NCBI GenBank assembly: GCA_964036275.1
Contig: OZ038436.1
Span: 9,888,147-9,952,146 of the forward strand
DNA: 64,000 nt
Direction of reading: 5' to 3'
From: Litoditis marina
Taxonomy: Eukaryota; Nematoda; Chromadorea; Rhabditida; Rhabditidae
Position 1 is the stretch's first letter. Every line of letters starts with the position of its first letter. This document shows positions 55,601 to 63,652 of this stretch, piece by piece. The notes beneath the pieces were generated by a model that was not told the origin of the DNA, ran no database searches, and saw nothing but the letters and a program-made list of their open reading frames with translations. The position numbers and the translations under genes were made by a program.

Positions 55601-58600
55601 TTCTACTTAACATAGAGCGCGGCATGTCTCAGCATAGAGCGCGGAACCTCTCCCTAACATAGAGCGCGGAAATTCTTCCTAACATAGAGCGCGGAACTTC
55701 TCCTTAACATAGAGCGCGGGATGTCGCAGCATAGAGCGCGAGACTTCTCCCTAACATATAGCGCTGAACTTTTTTTTACATAGAGCGCGGGACTTCTCCT
55801 TAACAAAGAGCGCGAAACTTCTCCTTAACATAGAGCGCGACAGTTCTCGTTAGGATTCTCTCTTTCTCTCTCTCTACCTCTCTCTTTCCCTTTCTCTATG
55901 TTAGGGCTGCGTGTATTCCACGTGACTTTAACGTCATATGTTCAACTTAGAATGAGTAAATCAATTTCCCATATCGATTTCCAGTTGCAACCGATCTGTA
56001 TTCTGCTTAAAAATGAAAATGAAATCCATCCAGCTCACGTTTTCTCACGCAGCTTGCCTCACTCTCCTCACCCGCTTTTCGACTAAAAGTGCAGCCAAAT
56101 TGTTACAAACCCACACACAGACCAAACTAGCCTTTTATACTAGTGGATATGTATCCAGTGGAATGACTTCCCATCGAGTCACACAGGTATATTGCTAATA
56201 AAAATTCACATAGAACTTACCCCATATCTAGAGAACAAGTATCAAAAAACTGACTTACATCACCGATTGTGTAGTTCATTGTGTATTCCACGTGTATGTT
56301 ATCGAGTTAAAGTTACGGACCCAGACTAGAAAAAGATCAAGTGAAAAGAGACTCGCAAACGTAAAAACTGACATAACTATGAGGATATACCAGAAAATCA
56401 CCAAAAACAATGGACATTTTTTGTAATGAAATGAAAATTCACGTAAAACGTGATCTCGAAGACACGTTTCAGAACTTACATCATCGATTGTGCAGTTAAT
56501 CGTGTATTTCACACGTTTTCAGCAATACGTATACCTTGTAGTGTTCACTGATAATTGTATTCGTTTTCATTGTGCGGTGCAGTTTGCTCTTTCTTATTGG
56601 TATCAAGTAAAAAAGTCACGTAACGCGACTTGTTCCTAACACCCCACGAACGTTGAAACTATGTTAGAATCTACTAGACATGTGTCGAAAAACATGACTT
56701 TCATTAGCGATTGAAATCTTTTGCATGTTTTTTACCGGAAATCGAAAATGTTTTCACATATTAAATTATTGGCACAACTGTCAAACGATTATTAACAAGC
56801 TATGACTGTGTCCTTTTAAGTAAACATGAAACATTCAGGTGGTGGCCGATATTGTCTCGGTTTTCATCTCCGCCAACATTTCTCAGGCGGTTGGACAGAC
56901 CACCAGAATTGGCGTGGTTACCTACGCTAGCAAAGCGGTTACCGTGAGTGTTCGATCTGGTGAAATTCATTTCAAATATAAAGACTATATAACTTTTCCA
57001 ACAATTGTAAAATAATGTGGTTACCGTGAGTTACTATTGGGTAGCATAGTTGTATTTCTCCATTTATAAGACCAGATCACGTTTAACAATGAACGAAAAA
57101 GACTAATAGGCAGTTAGTGAAAAGTGTAATTGTTTCTCAATCCTATTCAATGACTTAACTTGATCTGATCACGTTAACCTGAAATTTGGTACAGGAAAAG
57201 TGACAATGGTAGGTAAATTTGGTGTCATCAATCACCTACTTCGCCATAAAGAATGCTATACACTAAGCATCCTGAATTGACCGTACCTTACCCTTCAATT
57301 TTTAGTGAAAAATGGCGAACATATCTTTTTTGTGTAAAGTTTCATATATCTCAAGGAAATGTTTCACTTCAGGCCTACAAACTGACGTATTTCAACTCGA
57401 GCGATCAGTTTCTGAATGAGATTTGGAGTGTAATTCCCTCGTCGACCACCGACCCGAATTCCAATCTCAAAAAGTGAGAAACGAATTAATTTTTATATAA
57501 TAAAAAGTATAGGGTTCGCTCGTCAAAGCAACCGTGTACAGTATGGTGTCTTATCCCTGTGTGTGTAGGTCTCGTTACTTTTCGATCAAAATTACCGAAC
57601 TCGGACGTGCATCATGTTTCACTGGTTCTATGCTATAAACTTGGCGGCCGAGTGGTCAAGTGGTTAGCGTTCGGCTGTCGCTCCACAGACCTGGGTTCGA
57701 TCCCCGCTCGCCGCGGTATCTGTCTGGCGGACCGCATGAGCTGGTAACAAAGCTCACCCATGCCTATCTCCACCCCCTCTACAGTCCATCTAAGGTTGAA
57801 TGCGATACTATGTAATTGTAAAATGTTTCACAATAAAGTGACAAAACGAATGAAATAAGCCGTACACAAATTTAAAACTTAACTGAAATATGCGCAGGGC
57901 TAACTCTGTATGGTACTCCTTGTGCCTATAAATACGAGTTCCAGAAATGAAGGTCTGAAGCAGTCCGCGGTTTCACTCTATCTACTTAAAGTGGCTTTTA
58001 ACAGTAGAAGTATTATGACAGATGGACGCATCATTATAAATTTCATTCGTATGGAGCTATTTTCATGAACATTACAAACATTTTAACCGTCAATATATTT
58101 ATAATTTGTTTTTCATTTCTTCAATACGAGCGCCACATCAAACAACGTGGAAAGTCACGTGTTATATCGCTTCAACTATTTTATGTCATCATATACATAA
58201 CAAAACAAGACATAGAATGAGAATAAAAAAGTAGGAACTGCAAAAGTGCACATTATGAAAAGAGCACGTGACAAAGTAAACTATACTTCTTGTTTTTTTT
58301 TACATCTTTTTTTATCTTCCATATCTCCATTTTCTCGTAATATGAGTGCCACATATACCAATGTGGAAAGACACGTGTTCAATCGCGAATAAATATTCTA
58401 TTTTATTCTATTATATTCTATTCTATAGTACAATATAATATAAATAAACAAATACACAAAATAATACTTTCCAGAGGTCTAGAGGCGGCCGAAAGCGTTC
58501 TCCAAAGCGGAAGAAGATCCGGCATTCGAGACAATGTGAAACAGGCTATTGTGGTGTACGCAAGCGATTATGAGTGAGTTTGTACTTAAAATTAAACTTT

Positions 58601-61600
58601 TGGTATAAATTAGCATGGTATTCTAAAACTTTTCCGTTATTTTGTTTTGTTAACATGTAAAAACGTTACACAACTTATAATTTGTTGATGTGTTTTCGTC
58701 TCATATGGTACTCGAAACCAGCACAAACTTTAACAAACAGCTGGCACAGAAAAAAGTGAGATCCAGTGTGTCATGATTGTTAATCGAGTTCGAAACTTCG
58801 AGCTTATGAACGAACGAGTTTTCGAGTTTCGGGAAAAATCGAGTTTCCGAGTTTCGAGTTTGACTTGATTCGAAAACTTACGAGCTTTAGAGTCGAGTTT
58901 TGAGTTCGACTTTCACCGCTTTGCACCGTATGATTTGTTCTCCAAGTCGGCTGGTAGCAATAACCCGGTGCCCACCGCCGAAAATCAAAACAAAAACTCG
59001 GTATAACAAAAATTAAAACAGTTGACACAGAAGACAGTTAGATACACCGTATAGGTGCATGATGTGTCGGTGTTTCTAGTTTGAGTCCGTCATATTTCAC
59101 TCTTGATTCGAGAGTTTTGCGGTGTATTCCGATGAAACTACAACTTTTGGCAAAAGTACATCAAACGTTTGCGTGTCGAGCTGGTTTTTATATCAGTGCT
59201 ACTTAAGTTCATAACTTTGCCGAACTTGATAACGGCATGACAAAGTAAACTGCGTAAGCCTGAGTCAAGATAATATTACTATCTTCGCTAAAGATTCTCC
59301 CCCCCCCCCCCCCCCCCCCCCCCCTTCTCCTATATCTCATATTTTCCAGGTCCGCCGGTAGCAATAACCCGGTGCCAACTGCTGACAGACTGAAGACAGA
59401 TGGAGTGGCCATCATGACCGTCGCCTTTAACCAGGGAGGTCGGTTTAGAACGATTTCAGTTCTGAAGAAAGACAATTATGTGCACCAATCCCAACGCTTC
59501 AGTCCTTTAAACTGCAATACATTTTTCAATTGCTGTTTAAAGGACCAATGCGTCGGGATTGGTCCACATAATCGTCCTACTTTAATTTCTCTAAAGAAAT
59601 GTTTCGCCGATTCAATCTTCTGTTTGACCTTTCTATTGACAATACTGATTTTCTTCCTAGTGTGGCGAGCAGCGTAAAGAAGTTCGAAAACATCGTTCAA
59701 TCAATGGGACAGGAAAACCACTAAGTTGAGAGAGAGACCGAAAATATAATAAACCAAAAATTGGTTTAATTATCGAGTGAATACATGTTTGCCTTTAGTT
59801 CGAATATTCTTGTTTGAAATATCCTGGAACTTCTGTTTGTAGGAGAAGCTTCTATAATAGCCGGTCTTAAGAACCTCGCTTCGCCCGGAATGTTCTTCCC
59901 CAGCTCAAATCCGAACCTCGTCCAGCTCATTCAGAACTCTATGTGTCAAGGTATCAGACCTTTCAAGTTTTGTTTTGTTATTATCCAAACCAAAAAGTGT
60001 TTCTTCTGACCTTATTAGTATATTGTCGTAGACTTTTTGTTAGTATTCTTTTTCTCAATCTTTCTAATTGCAAAAGGCAAGATGTAGGTTCGTATAGCAA
60101 AGTTGAGCTATTAATCTGTCATTATACATCTTTTCGAACCTGCAACAGTGTTTTGCTGGGTGTTTTCAACATGTAACGGTTTCCCTTGCCGTTGGTTCAT
60201 ACTCATACAAGTCGTGCAACATTGGAGTGCTATTTTGTTTATGGGAAATCTCTCGCTATACTTCGGAACGGAGAAATATCGAAACGCACACCTGTTTTCT
60301 CATTGTAAACCAAAATGAAACTCTTTTTCGTGAAATGTTCAACCGTGTTTCACGTGAAGTTCATTTGCAAATATGTGACTTTTCACTTTCCTGTGAAAAA
60401 TTTGATTATTTCCTTCTATCAGCTTTTTCTTCGTTAAAGAAAGATGTTCATCTGAATGTTTCAGTGGTTTTCTATTTCCAGTCAACTCCTTTTTCCCAAC
60501 TCGTGGATTCAGTACTACGGCAACGGAACCAACTACGGTGTTTGTGTCAAGTTTGGTTAGTTCCGAATGATTACACGTAAGTTCACACGGAAAAGTCACG
60601 TAACACGGGAATAACACGTGAATATGTTTGTATTACCGTGCATGCTATATGCTTGTATGTGCATGCTTTTTTTCAGTTTACGAGACTATTTTACTTTCGC
60701 CCCCCCCCACTTTCTTAGTTTTAGCCGAAATAAGTCCTGTGTTACTTCCACCCCCCACCATGGGGGGTGAAAGTAACATGGCTCCGTTTCAACCAAGAAT
60801 CACAAGGGTGGGGGGCGATTGTTAAAGATTGCCATGCATGTTAATTTCATCCCCCAATTTACGTTAGTGTGGGGTGATTGTACCATTCCGACATTTAACT
60901 TTAGCCCCCCCCCCCACCATTTTCTGTTGAAACTAGTGCGGGTGGGGGTCAAACTATCACGGGGGGGGGGGGGGGGGGGTTGCGATTGTACGGTGGGGGC
61001 GGAAGTAAAATTTTCCCAAATTTACGTCCAATTAACCGTGCATATGAATCGGAAAATCTAATCGCGGTCAAAAACATATAGATCTCACGCGTTGTTAACG
61101 ACCTATCGCGTGAGTTTCACGCAAAGTCAAGAAAACAAACTTATTCTTAAATTGATACAAACACTTCTGCTGAAAACGACATCCTTTTCGCAAAATCCAA
61201 TACATGAACGATTTTGCTAGTGTAGAGTGTGTATGCTCATCACTGTATAGTGCGAATTTATTATTGTCGGACAGGTTTATAGTTTCTAGGTGTTTTCATC
61301 AAAAACCCCTCTTAGGTGAAAAAACAAATTTGGAATACACTAAGCTGACCAAAAATTTCCACTGAAAACATTTCGATTACGTAGGATCCTTCGAGCAACT
61401 GAACATTTTCCCTCGGTATTTGAATGGTGAGAGAAACATTCGAGCGCGCCAGACCCAACAGTTAAATGTAAAGTTCAAAAAGAAGGAGCAATCCAAAACG
61501 TGAAAACAAAAGTCTCATCATCTGGAGAATCGGTCATTTTGAATCAGTTTTTGGCACGATTATAGTTTCACACCTTTTCCTGTTGAATCTGGCGCGCTCG

Positions 61601-63652
61601 AATGTTTCTGTCAGATTGTAAGTACCGATTGGTTCTTCAATGATACGATAATAGACGAATAAAAATATTAGTTCAAGAATTGTCATGCATACTTCTGACA
61701 ATCCGATATTTCCTGCACGTAGTTCATTATTCATATTGTAATTTCTACAGTACACATTCAATCTCTCCAAGAACTGTTTACTACAGTAAACTTCATGGCT
61801 CATTCATGGCAAATGTTTTCGAACATTCATTTTGATTGGAAATTGAGATCGAGTGTTAACATTTTGGATAAAATTTACCTATTCTGAAGGTCTGTAAAGT
61901 TTCCAATTATCACGTGACTATTTGTATGATTAGCCGCATTCTTGAGCATGAATAACGCGTGCGCGTGCACCAAAACATCTAATGAGGTATTTCTCTAAAC
62001 TGACTCATTTATCATCCAAAACTTTTTCCAAAAAGTGAGCGAATCCGCCCGATAGTACCTCAAACACAACTCCAGCTTTATTATATATATATATAGTTTA
62101 CGTTAAGACTTTTCAAAATCTGCCTTTCACCTATTATAATAGAAAAAGCAGAGTGACAGTTTAAGGCTCTAATTCACAATTTCGGAATGGAAAACAACGA
62201 AATCAAACTACAAATACAGCAAAAAATTCCACATACTGTTAGTCAATTGCACAGTCACGTGAAACAAGTTAAACACAGCAGAACGTGTAAAGATCAAGTA
62301 CACGATACCTCATTAAAATGCTTATTTCACGTGACTATCCAATTAACTTCTAGTATAGAGCTCACATGTGGTTAGCGAGTGGTAGCGCACGTTCATTGCA
62401 CGATACCTCATTGGTCAATTATGTGACTTATACTTTAGAGTTCACGTGAAGAGATTCTTCCATGTTTCGGTTCCGACATCCAACTAAACACCTACATGTT
62501 ATCACGTCTAGTCTATTTGTATTCTATTTGTATGCAAGTATAGCATTAAAAAAAGTATGAGCAATAGAGATCTCTTTTAGACTTAACACATGTGCGTTTT
62601 TTCACGTAAATACTACTTAAAATAGTAAATACTATAATAGTAAATACAAATAGTAAAATTAATAAAAAAAATTCAGTAAATACACTACTAGTTAGGTTAT
62701 GAATTACTCGTGTCGGAACTGGCGCGTTCGAATGTTTCGCTCATATTATGAGTAAGCACCCAGGCCTTGTTGTTTGATCCCTTCTTAACCCTCTTTGGAT
62801 AACTAAAAGTATATTCTCCAGTAAACCTGACTATACTAGAGGTAACACGTAGTCACGTAAAGGGTAAAGTTAGCATTCTAATGAGAATTTGTTATTGCAC
62901 GTTTCTCAGTTATGATGTGTTTAGCATGTTTCAGGTCACTATGAAATTGACTAACAGTATAAGTAATTAGCCTTGAATGCAAAAGTGTTAAAGTTTTCGA
63001 CAATATGCACGTGACCTGAGTGGGCGACGATTCAGCTAAAATGCGTTAAGCTACTATCTATCACTCAAGTAAGAACTTCAACTTATAGTTTATAACTTCA
63101 CGATAGATACTATGCATGGATAAAATAAGATTGGTCAAATTTGAAAGAAAATTACTCATACAGTTTTTTATATGAGACATAAGCCCGAAGTGTTTTGCTG
63201 AATCGTCGCCCACTCAGATTTTGTGGTGACTCGCTCGAGCAACAGCGGATTGTGCACTGGTTTGTAGTGTTCCACTATTTATTCATTTTTCACGCTTTAT
63301 ATTTATTTCTACTGTGGTTATTCAATGAGCTTAGTTTTCGTAGTAAAAAATATAATACACAGAGAACATTCCTGTATTCTTGTGACAGTACAAGGTGTAC
63401 ATAAAGAGAGAGAGAGAGAACGAGACATAACAAGAAAATGAGAAAAAGGAAAAAAGAGAGAGGGAAAAGAGAGAAGAAGAGAGAGGAGAGAGGGGATCGG
63501 ACAGACACAGACAGTCCGCGCTTCAATGTTTTTCTGTGTTTCAGGTGACATCGATGCCGTCTGGCTGGCTGCCAAGTTGTCCTGTCAACATTTGCATGAA
63601 GGCGCCTACCTCGCCAGCGAGTTCTCTCAGGATAAACACAACTTCAATCAAG
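40575..63652 (+). CDS. VWA + C-type lectin secreted protein gene (3' end outside window); probable lesion in the linker exon
   Basis: Nine exons: 40575-40605, 42732-42853, 56839-56943, 57373-57473, 58475-58573, 59350-59438, 59843-59950, 60482-60555 and 63545-63652. The N-terminus MKLLFLFTLLVGISVA is a signal peptide, followed by TYTERQCGCSPDKLWLDVVL and AIDVSSGMT, the first VWA strand and MIDAS-like loop (DxSxG, not the canonical DxSxS). VWA continues to LASPGMFF. The linker exon is one base short of frame and has lost both CFC cysteines. The CLECT domain starts with WLAAKLSCQHLHEG and AYLASEFSQDKHNF and runs off the window. Intron 2 is 13,985 bp because of the Helitron-like array. Start chosen as the only Met with a signal peptide whose donor phase fits exon 2. 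With the exon-8 defect it may be a pseudogene or make a protein truncated after VWA. Confidence 0.85.
40800..40937. mobile_element. 125-bp foldback MITE, copy 2
   Basis: TTAAAGAAGGACTATTGTGT and the inverted ATAATCGTCCTTCTTTAA flank a near-palindrome centred on AATTGAAAAATTTATTGCAG. It lies in intron 1 of the plus-strand lectin gene. Confidence 0.78.
42190..42731 (+). repeat. Tandem decayed copies of the exon-2 acceptor region
   Basis: AATGATTCACAGTGAGT (42191), AATGTTTCACAGTCAGT (42428) and AATGTATCACAGATTGTCC (42602) precede the true AATGTTTCACAGTGGGT (42720). The 42602 copy continues CATGGCCATCTTTAG, matching GTGGCCACCTACACC of the exon. Unit spacing is about 120 bp for the last pair. Confidence 0.6.
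42732..42853 (+). CDS. Lectin gene (+): exon 2, start of VWA
   Basis: 122 nt; acceptor TTTCACAG; donor GTATAT. It encodes VGISVATYTERQCGCSPDKL and then WLDVVLAIDVSSGMTSDGVT, ending in Gln. Decayed copies of its 5' edge lie upstream and of its 3' half at 56148-56187. Confidence 0.86.
42999..44112 (-). mobile_element. Helitron-like unit R1 (right array, 3' terminal)
   Basis: On the minus strand the unit ends in hairpin CCCGGGCGTAGCCCGGGG and TACCTTCCTTG; the next minus-strand base is host T (plus A at 42998). It holds satA (about 43100-43925) and the 5' module with the TTTTGGTCG and CACACACAC segments. Confidence 0.75.
43100..43925 (-). repeat. 25-bp minisatellite (satA), unit R1
   Basis: Tandem copies of the reverse complement of the left-array unit (ACATAGAGCGCGGGAGTTCT plus CCTTA). 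Confidence 0.9.
44113..45496 (-). mobile_element. Helitron-like unit R2
   Basis: Hairpin type GGCGGCTTTAGCCGCC with CTTG abuts the TCTACTAATATAAAACC start of R1 without spacer. It contains a CT-rich microsatellite (44430-44522), a 33-bp satellite block (about 44525-44960), and small satA remnants. Confidence 0.75.
45497..48305 (-). mobile_element. Helitron-like unit R3 (largest)
   Basis: CCCGGG hairpin and CTTG at one end; TCCATATATATATTTCG start at the other. The body is dominated by the 33-bp satellite (about 45890-47705), flanked by CT-rich tracts. The segment at 48000-48300 repeats the 45170-45490 segment of R2, evidence of common origin. Confidence 0.75.
45890..47705. repeat. 33-bp minisatellite (satB), unit R3
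   Basis: About 55 copies of a unit close to CTCACATAGACAGCGGAAAT followed by GGGGACAGTGGGG. Because 33 is a multiple of 3 and the unit lacks stops in two frames, 634- and 633-codon frames stay open on opposite strands. Higher-order duplications are visible (46200-46500 with 46560-46860). Confidence 0.95.
48380..49200 (-). repeat. Degenerate 25-bp minisatellite (satA), unit R4
   Basis: GAGCGCGAGACCTCTCTCTA plus ACATA-type units, more diverged than in R1. Confidence 0.85.
49400..49545 (-). promoter_or_regulatory. Conserved TATAAAAG module in Helitron-like units
   Basis: On the minus strand: GTTTCACGCCGTCACGGTTA, then GGGTATAAAAGCGCGGCGGG, then CATTCGAACGCTCTGTTCGC. The block is repeated in U2 (11640-11800, plus strand), R5 (50600-50730), R6 (52290-52400) and, decayed, R7 (54060-54125). 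A TATA box in a fixed context suggests a promoter; no ORF follows it. Confidence 0.45.
49720..50903 (-). mobile_element. Helitron-like unit R5
   Basis: CCCGGG hairpin plus CTTG; satA (about 49810-50395) with an internal near-repeat of 190 bp (49900-50090 with 50105-50290); TATA module at about 50645-50720. Confidence 0.75.
50904..52590 (-). mobile_element. Helitron-like unit R6
   Basis: CCCGGG hairpin plus CTTG; satA (about 51000-52055) with several higher-order repeats; TATA module at about 52325-52395; 5' end TCTATTTATATATTTGCG. Confidence 0.75.
52591..54789 (-). mobile_element. Helitron-like unit R7
   Basis: GGCGGCTTTAGCCGCC hairpin, here ending CTTTG instead of CTTG. It contains the 33-bp satellite (about 52805-53995), with a 299-bp higher-order duplication (about 52860-53158 and 53159-53460), and a decayed TATA module (about 54065-54125). 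Confidence 0.72.
52805..53995. repeat. 33-bp minisatellite (satB), unit R7
   Basis: Same unit as in R3, with frequent 34-bp variants (AGCGGGAAATGGG) that break the open frame, which explains why only short ORFs appear here. Confidence 0.93.
54790..56147 (-). mobile_element. Helitron-like unit R8 (right array, 5' terminal)
   Basis: GGCGGCTTTAGCCGCC hairpin plus CTTG; satA (about 54890-55850); CT-rich tract; 5' module. The minus-strand start is TCCACTAGTATAAAAGG, preceded by host A. Confidence 0.75.
54890..55850 (-). repeat. 25-bp minisatellite (satA), unit R8
   Basis: GAGCGCGGAACTTCTCCCTA plus ACATA units with a higher-order duplication (about 55262-55440 with 55485-55650). Confidence 0.88.
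56148..56187 (+). pseudogene. Decayed second copy of lectin exon 2 (3' part) with an intact donor
   Basis: TATGTATCCAGTGGAATGAC... encodes VSSGMTSHRVTQ and ends CACAG|GTATAT, matching exon 2 (VSSGMTSDGVTQ|GTATAT). Before array insertion it followed exon 2 by about 185 bp; its upstream part, at about 42975-42998, is on the other side of the array. Confidence 0.7.
56839..56943 (+). CDS. Lectin gene (+): exon 3, VVADIVSVFISANISQ...
   Basis: 105 nt, phase 0 to 0; acceptor CATTCAG; donor GTGAGT. It encodes RIGVVTYASKAVT at its end. Confidence 0.88.
57373..57473 (+). CDS. Lectin gene (+): exon 4, AYKLTYFNSSDQFLNEIW...
   Basis: 101 nt; acceptor CACTTCAG; donor GTGAGA; two-base overhang that completes Lys with exon 5. 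Confidence 0.88.
57640..57850 (+). mobile_element. tRNA-derived SINE-like element
   Basis: A tRNA-like head (GAGTGGTCAAGTGGTTAGCG as A box, GGGTTCGATCCCC as B box, partly paired GGCGG...CGCC ends) is followed by a roughly 130-bp non-tRNA tail ending near CACAATAAAGTGACAAAA. The acceptor and anticodon stems are imperfect, so a functional tRNA is unlikely. It lies in intron 4 of the lectin gene. Confidence 0.5.
58475..58573 (+). CDS. Lectin gene (+): exon 5, GLEAAESVLQSGRR...IVVYASDYE
   Basis: 99 nt; acceptor TTTCCAG; donor GTGAGT; same length and layout as minus exon 24855-24757. Confidence 0.88.
   Translation, partial: RSRGGRKRSPKRKKIRHSRQCETGYCGVRKRL
58940..58990 (+). pseudogene. Partial duplicate of lectin exon 6 start
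   Basis: TCGGCTGGTAGCAATAACCC followed by GGTGCCCACCGCCGA closely matches the exon-6 start (TCCGCCGGTAGCAATAACCC). Its acceptor is damaged (CCAAG in place of CCAGG), and it ends after about 45 bp. Confidence 0.7.
59299..59324 (+). repeat. 26-bp poly-C tract in a splice polypyrimidine region
   Basis: An uninterrupted C run ends 25 bp before the exon-6 acceptor CAG at 59347-59349. Confidence 0.9.
59350..59438 (+). CDS. Lectin gene (+): exon 6, SAGSNNPVPTADRLKTDG...
   Basis: 89 nt; acceptor TTTCCAG; donor GTCGGT. It encodes VAIMTVAFNQG, strand 5 of the VWA fold. Confidence 0.88.
59463..59585. mobile_element. 125-bp foldback MITE, copy 3
   Basis: Begins CTGAAGAAAGACAATTATG and ends CATAATCGTCCTACTTTAA, 25 bp after the exon-6 donor. 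Confidence 0.75.
59843..59950 (+). CDS. Lectin gene (+): exon 7, IIAGLKNLASPGMFF...
   Basis: 108 nt; acceptor TTTGTAG; donor GTATCA. It ends NSMCQ plus one base, as in the paralogue. Confidence 0.87.
60482..60555 (+). pseudogene. Lectin gene (+): exon 8, frameshifted linker exon
   Basis: Acceptor ATTTCCAG; donor GTTAGT; 74 nt. In the incoming frame it reads VNSFFP; after a 1-nt shift it reads NSWIQYYGNGTNYGVCVKFG, the family sequence. The paralogue has TNCFCPSSWMQY, so both cysteines became Ser and Phe and one base is missing (72 or 75 nt expected). Confidence 0.78.
60690..61015. repeat. G-run/C-run inverted-repeat element, copy 2
   Basis: ACTTTCGCCCCCCCCC at the left and GGGGGCGGAAGTAAAA at the right are terminal inverted repeats. 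Internal C runs and G runs (19 G at 60961-60979) and GATTGTAC motifs match the element at 37030-37335. Confidence 0.68.
62230..62358 (+). mobile_element. 130-bp MITE family copy
   Basis: TACTGTTAGTCAATTGCACA at the left, CAATTAACTTCTAGTATA at the right. The ends are imperfect inverted repeats (about 14 of 18) flanked by TA. Confidence 0.75.
62850..62962 (-). mobile_element. 130-bp MITE family copy, opposite orientation
   Basis: GTAGTCACGTAAAG, TTAGCATTCTAATGAG and TTGACTAACAGTATA follow the family order in reverse complement, 500 bp from the previous copy. Confidence 0.75.
63545..63652 (+). CDS. Lectin gene (+): exon 9, start of CLECT domain
   Basis: 108 nt; acceptor GTTTCAG; donor GTAAAC. 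It encodes GDIDAVWLAAKLSCQHLHEG and AYLASEFSQDKHNFNQ. The remaining CLECT exons lie beyond the window. Confidence 0.88.

Noticed and set aside
42999..56147. CRISPR-like repeat arrays
   Set aside because: Repeats are contiguous degenerate minisatellites without spacers, in a eukaryotic intron.
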